Position numbers and translations under genes: made by a program
Shown here: piece by piece, positions 45,598 through 54,316 of the stretch
How the letters are laid out: every line of letters starts with the position of its first letter
How positions within the stretch are numbered: the first letter of the stretch is position 1
Assembly: GCF_025971925.1 (NCBI RefSeq)
Contig: NZ_JAPDHV010000001.1
Span: 558,001 to 622,000, forward strand
DNA length: 64,000 nucleotides
Direction of reading: 5' to 3'
DNA from: Chryseobacterium oryctis
GTDB taxonomy: Bacteria > Bacteroidota > Bacteroidia > Flavobacteriales > Weeksellaceae
Notes under the pieces: generated by a model
What the model was told of the DNA's origin: nothing
Database searches by the model: none
What the model saw: only the letters and a program-made list of their open reading frames with translations

Positions 45598-48195
45598 TTA
45601 TTTTACTAAAACTTTGTAAGATTTTACAGTTGATTTAGTTTCTATTTTGATAATATATAAACCTGTAGGCAATGAAGATGTATTCACCTCTGCATTACTT
45701 GTAAACTTACCAGTTTTCACCAATTGCCCTTGAGCAGAGAATACTGTATAAGTTCCTTCTTCAGCAGATTTAATATTAAGATTTTCACCAGCCTTTACAG
45801 GATTAGGATAAACTTTAATATCTGCCGCCACAGCCGCAATATCAGTAGCTTTATCAGCCGTCACTTTCGCTCCAGCATTTTTAGCGAATACTGCGTAAGG
45901 AGACATAGGAGATTCCGGAGCACCTCTTTTCTCAAGATCAGTATCTACTACAGCCTGAATACCATCTTTATCCTGATCATTAATTCTAGAGATAAATCCA
46001 GCTCCTAACGTATCTAAGTTACCTTTACCGATTGCATATAAATCGAAAGTAGTACCGTTTGAAGTAAGATCAATGAAGTCAAAATCATTATCTCCGTCTG
46101 TGTTTTTAACAGAATACTTCAACACTCCTGAATCAGGATAAGTTTCTAAAATATCCGCAATTCCGTTTTTACCTACAGCAACACCTATATCAATAATACC
46201 ATTATGGTCTGTATCAATCTGATCGATTACCGATGTAGGAATTCCAGATTCAAATAAGTCTAATATTCCATCATTATCAGAATCTAAATCTAAATAATTT
46301 GGCACACCATCACCTAATGTAGAAATAACAAAAAGATCTCCTTCGTTATCATCATTTTCAAACAATCCATCATTATTTAAATCTTCCACAGCATCTAAAA
46401 TACCATCATTGTCAGAATCAAGATCACATGCATCTACAATACCATCACCATCTGTATCGATTGTTGGAGATTTATCATTTACAGCAGTACACCCTTCTGC
46501 ACAATCAGGAATACCATTACCATTATTATCGATACTATCATTTCCGTTTGCACAAAGATCAAAGCAATTTGGCACACCATCATTATCATCATCTTTACTT
46601 GCAAATGCATTATAGATATAATAATTCTGAGGAATACGAACACCTGTACCACTATAGAAAGTAATTTTCATACGGTTGAATGGTTTTGTCGCCTTACCTC
46701 CTACATAAAATTTATTAGAATCTGTTGTAAAGAAGTTTCCACTGAAAAGACTTCCTGTACCTGTGAAAACATCAGTTAACGTATTACCGTTATATAATGT
46801 TACAGTAATATTTTCAAGAACACTTATCCCAGCAAGGTTAGCTGCTTTTTCCAAAGTAAATCCAGCAAATGTATTCTTAGGAAGCAATTCGTTCGTACCT
46901 ACAGTTACATATGCAGAGAAAATACTCAACAAAGAAGCAGCAGGAATAGTTGCCGTAGCATAGTTAGATTTATTAGTATCTACAATTGCTTCAGGGCTTA
47001 CCATTTTAGACAAAATAAGTCCGAATATACCAGGACCAGAAGTCCAACTTGCCCCACTTACAACATTTCCCGAAACCGCAGAACCACTAGTTTGTATTTT
47101 ATCATCACACTCACAAGTTACAGGCTCTTCAAATGCATAATAAACTTTAAGAGAACCTAAATTCACTCCTAGTGTTTGAGACACTTTTAAACGAACCTCA
47201 TTAAATGGTTTTGTCGTAGTAAGCGTAAGTTTTTGCTTTCCAGTTCCAAATCCAAGAACTTTAACATTGATTAAACCTCCTCCATCAGATAGTGTTTTAG
47301 AATCTTGTAATTCGCCATATAAATAAGTCTCAATAGTAATATTTTTCAAAAACTCAGCACTTAATAATTTTCCTTCATCATCAGGAGAAATTACAAATCC
47401 GGTTCTATTACCCGCAGGATAAACTTGATTTTTATCTAAAACACCCACAGAATAAGACCCTAATAATCCTGCAGGAAGCATAATCGTTCCATAAGAATTT
47501 TTATCTCCATCTCCTATTCTCTCTCTGTTTGCAACATAAGAAAGAGGTGCTATAAAGCTACTACTTCCCGATACATTACCATCAACTCCACTTCCGGCAA
47601 TAATATCATCGCAAATTCCATTATTATCTACCGGCACTTTTGTTGGATCAAATGCAAATGCATAATACACATTCATCGCACCAAACAATGACAATGTATT
47701 AATTTGATACAATCTCACTTCATCAAACTCTCTAGATGTTTTGAAATGAAGGAAAATTCTGTTTTTTGTTCCACCAAAAGCAGGAACTGATAACAAAGTA
47801 GAGCTTGTAGTAGACTCCTGTAAAACACCAGCTTTGTATGTACTGATTTTTAATGAACTTAAGAAAGTTGCCGTTAAAACACTTGTTCCCAAATCTACAT
47901 TAAAACCTGTAATATATCCTGCCGGATAAGTAGTGTTTGTATTTTTAACAGATATCCCATTACCACTTACTAAAGTTGCAAAGTTACCCATGCTTACTTT
48001 ATCATTAAGGTCTGCATTTACTACAGGATTCATACTTCCATTGTAGCAACCTAAACAAATACCTGAATTATTAACAGGTTTCGCTTCAACCCCCATCCCA
48101 CGGATAGGCTCGTACCCTTTTTGCGCAAATACGCTTCCTGATATCATTATAATCAGAAGCATGGACGCAAATTTCCCGAATAATTTTTTTGTCAT
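45598..48195 (-). CDS. large T9SS surface protein with three internal repeats and Ca-binding region, copy B
   Basis: An 865-residue paralog of the protein at 40782-43373, collinear throughout: signal peptide to about Ala24, three 165-residue repeats, Asp-rich TSP3-like region with DTDGDGIVDACDLDSDNDG, and type A sorting domain at 792-865. The two differ mainly in the Ca-binding spacers and the linker before the sorting domain. The last 75 codons and the terminator are nearly identical in DNA, unlike the rest. It follows its adhesin-head gene by 50 bases. Confidence 0.9.
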   Translation of the reverse strand: MTKKLFGKFASMLLIIMISGSVFAQKGYEPIRGMGVEAKPVNNSGICLGCYNGSMNPVVNADLNDKVSMGNFATLVSGNGISVKNTNTTYPAGYITGFNVDLGTSVLTATFLSSLKISTYKAGVLQESTTSSTLLSVPAFGGTKNRIFLHFKTSREFDEVRLYQINTLSLFGAMNVYYAFAFDPTKVPVDNNGICDDIIAGSGVDGNVSGSSSFIAPLSYVANRERIGDGDKNSYGTIMLPAGLLGSYSVGVLDKNQVYPAGNRTGFVISPDDEGKLLSAEFLKNITIETYLYGELQDSKTLSDGGGLINVKVLGFGTGKQKLTLTTTKPFNEVRLKVSQTLGVNLGSLKVYYAFEEPVTCECDDKIQTSGSAVSGNVVSGASWTSGPGIFGLILSKMVSPEAIVDTNKSNYATATIPAASLLSIFSAYVTVGTNELLPKNTFAGFTLEKAANLAGISVLENITVTLYNGNTLTDVFTGTGSLFSGNFFTTDSNKFYVGGKATKPFNRMKITFYSGTGVRIPQNYYIYNAFASKDDDNDGVPNCFDLCANGNDSIDNNGNGIPDCAEGCTAVNDKSPTIDTDGDGIVDACDLDSDNDGILDAVEDLNNDGLFENDDNEGDLFVISTLGDGVPNYLDLDSDNDGILDLFESGIPTSVIDQIDTDHNGIIDIGVAVGKNGIADILETYPDSGVLKYSVKNTDGDNDFDFIDLTSNGTTFDLYAIGKGNLDTLGAGFISRINDQDKDGIQAVVDTDLEKRGAPESPMSPYAVFAKNAGAKVTADKATDIAAVAADIKVYPNPVKAGENLNIKSAEEGTYTVFSAQGQLVKTGKFTSNAEVNTSSLPTGLYIIKIETKSTVKSYKVLVK

Positions 48196-48245
48196 TCTTT
48201 CTTTTGTTTTTTTGTTAAAGTAATTCGTTTTCTATCCTATTTATT

Positions 48246-49409
48246 TTAATATAAAGCTTTCCAATTGCTTCCATTACAACCTTCATGTACTCTAGTTGTA
48301 GAGTTATATCTAATTGATCCCTCATCTGAAGAAGTACAAGTTGCATTAGCTGCTGAAGCAAACCCTTTCATTTGAATTGCCGCTCCACTACCAGAACTAG
48401 CCGTAGGTAACATATTCACACCTACAACTGTAGTTGCAGCGTTAGATTTCCCTAAAAATGCATGAGTACTGTTAGCATATACCGTTTGAGCATCTACTGA
48501 TACCGAAGCTCCAAAACCAATCCCCATAGAACCTCCTCCTGATGCTGTAATAACATTTGCATTTCCAAAGGCATAATTACTTCTTGTTACATTATTGCTA
48601 GTTCCTAATACAAACCCTGAAAATATATTATCATTTCCTAAAGCAATACCTGTTGTACTTCCCGAAACAGCACTATTACCATTCCCTACAGCAAATTGAT
48701 TGGCTCCATTAATAATATTATTATTACCTAATGCTTTAGCACCATTTGTAATCTTATTCCCTGAGCCAATTGCTGCTCCGGGAAAATTTGCCCCCTGAGA
48801 AGCTACATTATTATCTTTCCCTAATACTACATTAGATGAAGAACTATCTGTTAAAGTATTATTTGACCCCCAAGCAAATGAAGCATATGGAGCAGAAACA
48901 ACAGTCCCATCGTTTGCATTTCCTCCTCTTAATGTTCCATTAACATCCAAAATTCCTTTGACATTTTTTCCCGTTGCGATAACTAAATTTTTGGAATCTG
49001 ATGTTCCAAGAAAGTCACCAGTAGAAATTGAAGTCCCCAATGTAGCTGTTGTAGGTGTAGTACCTGTATTCCCTGTCGTATGCCAATCAACCGGAGAGAT
49101 TGCTATCCATTTTGTTCCATTAAAATAATAATAGCCTACCGCAGTCACATCCACAGTCTGAGATGCAGGAGTAGTATCCGCCGCAGTAACATACACTAAA
49201 GCCCCAGTTTGAGCTGCCGTATAAGTTTTTGCCCGCAATTTATCACCCGTAATTCTAGGTGCAATAATACCATCCAGCTTACCGGTTACATCTGGAGCCC
49301 CAACAACATCAAATGTAGCTTGCGGCTGAGGTGTATTGATGCCAACTTGAGCGATAGCTAAACTACCTCCTAAAAGTAAGATGGCAAAAGTCCATAATCT
49401 GTTTTTCAT
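48246..49409 (-). CDS. YadA-head-like surface protein, copy B
   Basis: A 387-residue paralog of the protein at 43426-44625: signal peptide to about Ala20, QVGINTPQPQATFDVVG at 21-37, a shared DGIIAPRITG stretch, then beta-roll repeats (VLGKDNNVAS, AIGSGNKITNG, ALGNNNIING, AVGNGNSAVSG, ALGNDNIFSG) and the cysteine pair end (CTSSDEGSIRY, HEGCNGSNW). Similarity to copy A is clear at both ends and loose in the repeats, as expected if the exposed head evolves fast. No anchor domain. Confidence 0.8.
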   Translation of the reverse strand: MKNRLWTFAILLLGGSLAIAQVGINTPQPQATFDVVGAPDVTGKLDGIIAPRITGDKLRAKTYTAAQTGALVYVTAADTTPASQTVDVTAVGYYYFNGTKWIAISPVDWHTTGNTGTTPTTATLGTSISTGDFLGTSDSKNLVIATGKNVKGILDVNGTLRGGNANDGTVVSAPYASFAWGSNNTLTDSSSSNVVLGKDNNVASQGANFPGAAIGSGNKITNGAKALGNNNIINGANQFAVGNGNSAVSGSTTGIALGNDNIFSGFVLGTSNNVTRSNYAFGNANVITASGGGSMGIGFGASVSVDAQTVYANSTHAFLGKSNAATTVVGVNMLPTASSGSGAAIQMKGFASAANATCTSSDEGSIRYNSTTRVHEGCNGSNWKALY

Positions 49410-49773
49410 TTGTAATGTATTTGTAATTTTTTTATTCTGTTTGCTTTTTTTACAGCCAAAAATATTTCACTTAGTTACAAGCGAAATAGCTCCTATTGCA
49501 AAAAAAATCAATTAAAATAATCCCGACGAAAGCACCTTTACCTCTAATAAATAACAAAGAGCTCTAAAAAAGTTAATTTATTTGTAAAATCATAAATTAC
49601 ATTTTGTCTCTTTATTTTACATATAGGTCATTTTTTAATAATACACTTCAATAAAAACCTTTTTGTTTTAAAATTTTCATCTCCTTCACTTAAACAAAAC
49701 TTTTTTATTTACACCAAATCTATATTCAGTTAAAAAAAGTAAACAATCTTAAACCCAACCTATCCACAAGTTC

Positions 49774-49790
49774 AAATCTCAACTTGAGCT
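49774..49790 (-). promoter_or_regulatory. conserved leader motif
   Basis: Sense strand AGCTCAAGTTGAGATTT, matching 16 of 17 bases at 44932-44916 in the other adhesin leader, although most of the surrounding leader has diverged. CTCAA-G-TTGAG within it is palindromic. Possible regulator or RNA-binding site. Confidence 0.35.
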
Positions 49791-49967
49791 ATTGTTGAAT
49801 TTTATAAAAATATTTGTTTGAAAGGATTTGTATTAATAACTAACATGGTGCCAATAAAGACCATTCTTAAGATTCTCTTCATTCAATATGACACATATGA
49901 AGTATGCGAAATATTAATTTAGAAAAGAAACAACCCCTTTTCAAAATAAATATGTGTTTTTCGTGTA

Positions 49968-49996
49968 CAAATATAGTATATTTTTAATTAAAACAA
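49968..49996 (-). promoter_or_regulatory. promoter of adhesin copy B
   Basis: On the minus strand TTG (49996-49994), 18 bases, TATATTTG (49975-49968). Predicted transcript start near 49962, about 550 bases before the ATG. Confidence 0.5.
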
Positions 49997-50163
49997 TATT
50001 TTAATATTAAAATTTCATGTAAACTTAAAAATACTTAAATACAACACAGTTAATGGCTATTAATTTTAAATATTCAATAATAATAATTACATATGCATAT
50101 TTAAGACATAAAAATATTTAAATACAGTTAATAATAATTAATCATTTAAAATAATCTGAACAT

Positions 50164-50191
50164 AAAAAAAGCCTGAGCAATTTGCTCAGGC
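50164..50191 (-). terminator. rplL terminator
   Basis: GCCTGAGCAA (50171-50180) pairs with TTGCTCAGGC (50182-50191), followed on the minus strand by seven T. It ends the rplKAJL transcript before the adhesin genes. Confidence 0.9.
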
Positions 50192-50216
50192 TTCATATTT
50201 TTAAGGTAAACTAGAA

Positions 50217-50588
50217 TTATTTCAATTCTACTTCAGCACCAGCTTCTTCAAGTTGCTTCTTAAGAGCTTCAGCTTCGTCTTTAGACACACCTTGCTTCAA
50301 TGGAGCAGGAGCACCGTCTACGATATCTTTAGCTTCTTTAAGACCAGCACCAGTTAAATCTTTTACTAGTTTAACGATAGCTAATTTAGAAGCACCTGCA
50401 GACTTAAGAATTACATCGAATTCAGTCTTTTCTTCAGCAGCATCACCTCCTGCAGCTCCACCTGCAACTACTACAGCAGCAGCAGCTGGTTCAATTCCGT
50501 ACTCATCCTTAAGGATAGCAGCTAATTCGTTTACGTCTTTTACTGTTAAGTTTACTAGCGTTTCAGCTAAATTTTTTAAATCTGACAT
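50217..50588 (-). CDS. rplL: 50S ribosomal protein L7/L12
   Basis: A 123-residue stalk protein that recruits translation factors. It has an N-terminal dimer helix ([19 protein letters not shown]), an Ala/Val/Gly hinge near 35-48, and the C-terminal domain with [20 protein letters not shown] and [18 protein letters not shown]. Normal length. It lies 46 bases after rplJ and is closed by a strong terminator instead of running into rpoB. Confidence 0.98.
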   Translation of the reverse strand: MSDLKNLAETLVNLTVKDVNELAAILKDEYGIEPAAAAVVVAGGAAGGDAAEEKTEFDVILKSAGASKLAIVKLVKDLTGAGLKEAKDIVDGAPAPLKQGVSKDEAEALKKQLEEAGAEVELK

Positions 50589-50634
50589 TGTTGTAATGTT
50601 TTTGTTGATTATTTATTTAATTTTTTGAGTGTAA

Positions 50635-51222
50635 TTATTCAGCACTTGGAGTTTCTTCAGTGCTTTCTGCAGCAGCTTCTGGAGCTTCAGCTACAGTTTC
50701 TTCCACAGCAGGAGCAGCTTCTTCAGCTTTAGCCTCTACTGTTTCAGGTTTATTTTGAAGAGCAGAAACAACTCTTTGAATTGGAGACTGAAGTAATCCG
50801 ATGATTTCACCGATCATTTCTTCTCTAGACTTGATGTTAGCCAACATGTCTAGGTTATTGTCACCAACATAGAAAGTTTCTTGAACGAAAGCTGACTTTA
50901 AAGCAGGCTTTTCTTCTTTCTTTCTAAACCCTTGGATTAATTTCGCAGGAGCATTAGCCGTTTCAGAAATCAAAATAGCAGAGTTTCCTTTGAAAGTCTG
51001 GAACATCTCAGAGTAATCTACACCTTCGATCTGCTCCATTGCTTTTTGTAAAAGTGTATTTTTAACAACTTTTACTTTAATATTTTGTTTGAAAGCTTGT
51101 CTTCTGAAATCTGAAGATTTAGCAGCGTTCAACCCTTCTAGATCTGCTACATATACTACTTTTGCATCCTGAAGCAAGTCTTTGATCTCTTGTATTGCTA
51201 CAACTTTTTGGTCTTTTGTCAT
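50635..51222 (-). CDS. rplJ: 50S ribosomal protein L10
   Basis: A 195-residue stalk base protein. The core is standard: MTKDQKVVAIQEIKDLLQDA, VKVVKNTLLQKAM, and the L12-binding C-terminal helix. After residue about 165 comes an acidic Ala/Glu-rich tail (EAPEAAAESTEETPSAE), longer than in E. coli. It lies 17 bases after rplA, so there is no room for a classic long L10 leader between them. Confidence 0.97.
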   Translation of the reverse strand: MTKDQKVVAIQEIKDLLQDAKVVYVADLEGLNAAKSSDFRRQAFKQNIKVKVVKNTLLQKAMEQIEGVDYSEMFQTFKGNSAILISETANAPAKLIQGFRKKEEKPALKSAFVQETFYVGDNNLDMLANIKSREEMIGEIIGLLQSPIQRVVSALQNKPETVEAKAEEAAPAVEETVAEAPEAAAESTEETPSAE

Positions 51223-51239
51223 TGTCTTAAGGATTATTA

Positions 51240-51932
51240 TTAGTTAACAGATTTAGTATCAATTGCAATACCAGGGCTCATAGTAGAAGACAAATAAATA
51301 GACTTCACATAAGTACCTTTAGCAGCAGTCGGTTTCATTTTAATCAAAGTCTGGATTAATTCCTGAGCATTTTCCTTGATTTTAGCAGCATCGAAAGATA
51401 CTTTACCAATACCAGCATGGATAATACCGTATTTATCAACTTTGAAATCAATTTTACCAGCTTTCACTTCAGTTACTGCTTTACCAATTTCCATAGTTAC
51501 AGTTCCTGATTTAGGATTTGGCATAAGACCTCTTGGTCCTAATACTCTACCTAATGGTCCTAATTTACCCATAACAGCCGGCATAGTAACGATAACGTCA
51601 ACATCAGTCCAACCGTCTTTGATTTTTTGTAAATATTCGTCAAGACCTACATAGTCAGCACCAGCTTCTTTAGCTTCAGCTTCTTTATCTGGAGTTACTA
51701 AAGCCAAAACTTTAACATCTTTACCAGTTCCATGAGGAAGAGATACAACACCTCTTACCATTTGGTTTGCTTTTCTTGGGTCTACACCTAATCTTACAGC
51801 GATATCTACAGAAGCATCAAACTTTGCAGTGTTCACTTCTTTTACAAGAGCTGAACCTTCTTCAAGGTTATAGATTCTTCCTTTTTCTACTTTACTTAAA
51901 GCTTCCTTTTGCTTTTTAGTTAATTTTGCCAT
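51240..51932 (-). CDS. rplA: 50S ribosomal protein L1
   Basis: A 230-residue L1-stalk protein and in many bacteria the translational repressor of its own operon. Standard segments: [27 protein letters not shown], the hinge segment [19 protein letters not shown], and [17 protein letters not shown] at the end. It lies 11 bases after rplK. Confidence 0.98.
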   Translation of the reverse strand: MAKLTKKQKEALSKVEKGRIYNLEEGSALVKEVNTAKFDASVDIAVRLGVDPRKANQMVRGVVSLPHGTGKDVKVLALVTPDKEAEAKEAGADYVGLDEYLQKIKDGWTDVDVIVTMPAVMGKLGPLGRVLGPRGLMPNPKSGTVTMEIGKAVTEVKAGKIDFKVDKYGIIHAGIGKVSFDAAKIKENAQELIQTLIKMKPTAAKGTYVKSIYLSSTMSPGIAIDTKSVN

Positions 51933-51943
51933 TTCTATTAGTT

Positions 51944-52390
51944 TTAAGCGTTAAAAGTTGGTTTAGTTCCTGTTACTCTTAATCCCATAGATCTAGCAGT
52001 ACCTGCAACCATAGAAACTGCAGAATCCATTGTAAAGCAGTTAAGGTCTGCCATTTTGTCTTCAGCGATTTTCTTCACTTGATCCCAAGATACAGAACCC
52101 ACTTTGTTTCTGTTTGGTTCTCCAGAACCACCCTTGATTTTAGCCGCATCCATTAACTGGATTGCTGCAGGAGGAGTTTTAATAACGAATTCAAAAGATT
52201 TGTCTTCGTATACTGTAATTACTACAGGTAAAACTTGTCCTGGCTTATCTTGAGTTCTTCCGTTAAATTGCTTACAAAACTCCATGATGTTCACACCCGC
52301 AGAACCCAATGCTGGACCTACTGGTGGAGAAGGGTTGGCAGCGCCACCTTTCACCTGAAGTTTTACCATTTTAAAGACTTTTTTAGCCAT
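51944..52390 (-). CDS. rplK: 50S ribosomal protein L11
   Basis: A 148-residue protein of the GTPase-associated centre. The N-terminus carries [20 protein letters not shown] with the proline pair of the thiostrepton-binding face; the C-terminal RNA-binding part ends [12 protein letters not shown]. First gene of rplKAJL, with its own promoter about 100 bases upstream. Confidence 0.98.
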   Translation of the reverse strand: MAKKVFKMVKLQVKGGAANPSPPVGPALGSAGVNIMEFCKQFNGRTQDKPGQVLPVVITVYEDKSFEFVIKTPPAAIQLMDAAKIKGGSGEPNRNKVGSVSWDQVKKIAEDKMADLNCFTMDSAVSMVAGTARSMGLRVTGTKPTFNA

Positions 52391-52447
52391 TTTTTATTTT
52401 TTAAGTTTGAATAATTAATGAGTTTGGAAGCATTTATTATTCAGCAA

Positions 52448-52473
52448 GTTATCTATTCTCACCTTAGAATAAC
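52448..52473 (-). promoter_or_regulatory. hairpin in the rplK leader
   Basis: AGAAT and ATTCT pair next to GTT/AAC, giving a bulged stem-loop about 60 bases before the rplK start. Possible target for L1 autoregulation by analogy with other bacteria; the L1-binding details are not verified. Confidence 0.35.
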
Positions 52474-52488
52474 CTACTTTTCGGACTG

Positions 52489-52519
52489 CAAAATTATGAA
52501 ATATTTTTGAAATAGCAAA
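52489..52519 (-). promoter_or_regulatory. rplKAJL promoter
   Basis: On the minus strand TTTG (52519-52516), 19 bases, TAATTTTG (52496-52489): exact Bacteroidetes consensus and spacing. It uncouples the ribosomal genes from secE-nusG. Confidence 0.75.
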
Positions 52520-52761
52520 CGTTAATGATTGATTTTTAGAAAGATTCAGATTTTTATTTTTTTTAGATTTCCAGAATAATACTTAAACGCTATCATTTTT
52601 CACAATATACCTTATATTTTAATTACAAAGGCTTAAAAAAAACTGAAACAAAAATTAAAAAAAATCTTTCCAAAAACATCAGATTTTAAAAATACCTAAT
52701 TATAAGTATTTTCAAAAGAAACCATTTATTATAGTTTTGCAAAAAACGATAAAACTATAAA

Positions 52762-53286
52762 ATGAAAACTTTCGCATTAATAATCACATTATTTTTAATA
52801 ATAAGTAATGCCCAAACTGTTAATCATGAAAATCTAAGTGGCTTTTTAGGAAATAGAGTTAATGAGTTTGAAGATTTCTTTAAAATTAAGTCAACAAAAA
52901 CAAATGACAACTTCGGAAACCTTACAATAGACTACGAAAACGCTTCAATAGACGGCAAAACCTACAACATACAGCTCACCACAGAAGGCAAAAACATTAA
53001 TAATATAAAAGTAACCAACAATGTTGAAAGAACTAAATATTTTGCTGACGCAGCGAAAGATTTAGAAAAAACCACAGAAGTTAAGAAGAACTATAAAACA
53101 TTATATGTTTCAATTGTAAAAAAGGCTACTGGCAAGAAAATATTTTTCGACAATACAACTGAATTAATGAATGTTCTTCGTAATAAAACTTACGACCTTA
53201 AAGACTATTATGGATTAGTAGAATCTTTTCCTCTAAAATCTACTTTAACAATAGATGCCGAACAAACTCAACTTATAATAAAATAA
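52762..53286 (+). CDS. small secreted hypothetical protein
   Basis: A 174-residue protein with a signal peptide (MKTFALIITLFLIISNAQ) and a Lys/Asn/Thr-rich mature part of alternating strands and helices; no Cys, no sorting domain, no recognised family. It has its own -7 element and lies 12 bases before the frameshifted gene, so the two may form a small operon. It belongs to the plus-strand insertion between rplK and nusG. Confidence 0.75.
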   Translation: MKTFALIITLFLIISNAQTVNHENLSGFLGNRVNEFEDFFKIKSTKTNDNFGNLTIDYENASIDGKTYNIQLTTEGKNINNIKVTNNVERTKYFADAAKDLEKTTEVKKNYKTLYVSIVKKATGKKIFFDNTTELMNVLRNKTYDLKDYYGLVESFPLKSTLTIDAEQTQLIIK

Positions 53287-53298
53287 TATATAAAAACC

Positions 53299-53797
53299 AT
53301 GAAAAGAGCACTTAGTCTTGTAGCATTAGCAATGTCAATGCTAGCATTTGGCCAAGTAGATAAAATCTACAAACACAATGGGGAAATCGTAGAAGGTTAC
53401 GTGAAAAGAGTAGATGAATTCACAGTAGAATACACCTATCAAGGTGAAGAAACCATCAACACTTTAAGTAAATATGCTGTAAACAAAATTTTCTACGGAA
53501 AAAGTACAAGAATTGAGGATATCTCTGAAAAAATTGAAATCACAGATGACAAAGACTGGAGAAAAGTAATTATCCTTGAAGACAAAAAAACTTGTTGCGG
53601 GTCTTAAAAAAGGTGAACCATTAAAAGCTAAAACAGGATGGGCAAACTTCAGAACCGGAAACGGAAAAGATGAAAGAACAGAAAAGGTTCTTAAAATGGA
53701 AGCTGCAGACGCAAGATGTTCATTCATTTTGTTATTATCTGATAAAATGGCAGGTTCTTCATCTAAAAAGCAGGGAACTTGTTATAAATATAACTAA
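53299..53797 (+). pseudogene. secreted hypothetical protein interrupted by a frameshift in an A7 run
   Basis: The first frame (53299-53607) starts with a signal peptide (MKRALSLVALAMSMLAFGQ) and a strand-rich domain with EGYVKRVDEFTVEYTYQGEE, then stops early. The rest of the protein (LVAGLKKGEPLKAKTGWANF, CSFILLLSDKMAG, ending CYKYN at 53797) continues in the +1 frame. With six instead of seven A at 53584-53590 the two join as ILEDKKLVAGLKKG, giving about 165 residues. Either a true loss, a slippage-variable gene, or a sequencing error in the homopolymer. Family not known to me. A terminator follows at 53837. Confidence 0.75.
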
Positions 53798-54316
53798 TAA
53801 CTATTAAAATAAATTTCTACTTTTTAACCAGATAGTGGAGGGGAGATTTCTTCCCTCCATTATTATTTTATATCATCACTATAAAAACCATCTTTCATCA
53901 TAAAAGCACTTCTTTCACCTACCACCACACGCTTTTCTTAATCCACATAGCTAATTAGTTCTATAATCACCTCTCATTATCTATCACCCAAAAGAAATCT
54001 AATCATCCCCATCTAAAAGCGACACTCTCAAACACTCTCTTTGTAAACAAATCAATAAAATATCCCACGCACAGAACACCAACACTACCCCTTTACCCTA
54101 CATAGAGCTCATTCAAGAGTTTTATGAAATTACCTTTTATAGAATAGCAGCTTACAGCAAACATAAAATACTGTACTACACCCATATAAATCAATAAAAT
54201 ACCTGCAAGTAAGTATTTCACAAGCTGATAACTTAATCTATTTTTGCACACACAATAAATGAAGAAAAAAAATATTCGAGTTATTATTCATAATAAGTTA
54301 AAATTAAATAAGTTAT
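53798..54316. other. non-coding stretch with terminator
   Basis: 519 bases. After the terminator at 53837-53858 comes a C/A/T-rich, G-poor plus strand (about 53880-54240) without a credible frame. A -7 element TATTTTTG lies at 54239-54246, about 70 bases before the next ATG. The composition could reflect a decayed gene, but I see no recognisable remnant. Confidence 0.5.
53837..53858 (+). terminator. rho-independent terminator
   Basis: GGAGGGGAG pairs with CTTCCCTCC around an ATTT loop (one G-T pair), followed by a T-rich stretch. It ends the two-gene unit 52762-53797. Confidence 0.75.

Larger units (their letters stand above)
49410..50163 (-). other. long leader and promoter of adhesin copy B
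   Basis: A non-coding stretch of about 750 bases: a roughly 550-base untranslated leader with the 17-base motif at 49774-49790, then the promoter and an AT-rich spacer up to the rplL terminator. No open frame with coding character. Confidence 0.6.
45366..50215. repeat. tandem duplication unit, copy B (rplL side)
   Basis: Approximate limits. It has the same order as copy A: leader remnant, terminator, 865-residue T9SS gene, 387-residue adhesin gene, leader, rplL terminator. Confidence 0.75.
52391..52761. other. divergent promoter region between rplK and a secreted-protein gene
   Basis: 371 bases without a gene: the rplK leader (about 92 bases) with a hairpin at 52448-52473, the rplK promoter, an AT-rich stretch, and a plus-strand -7 element TAGTTTTG (52732-52739) 22 bases before the next ATG. 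Confidence 0.6.

Noticed and set aside
40782..50215. CRISPR array or phage tail-fibre module in the repeat-rich region
   Set aside because: The repeats are protein-level beta-roll and Ca-binding repeats and one large duplication; there are no short regularly spaced DNA repeats, cas genes or phage structural genes.
53581..53607. Programmed ribosomal frameshift at the A7 run
   Set aside because: The needed shift is +1, whereas A-rich slippery sites usually give -1; no stimulator structure or conservation can be shown, so an indel is simpler.
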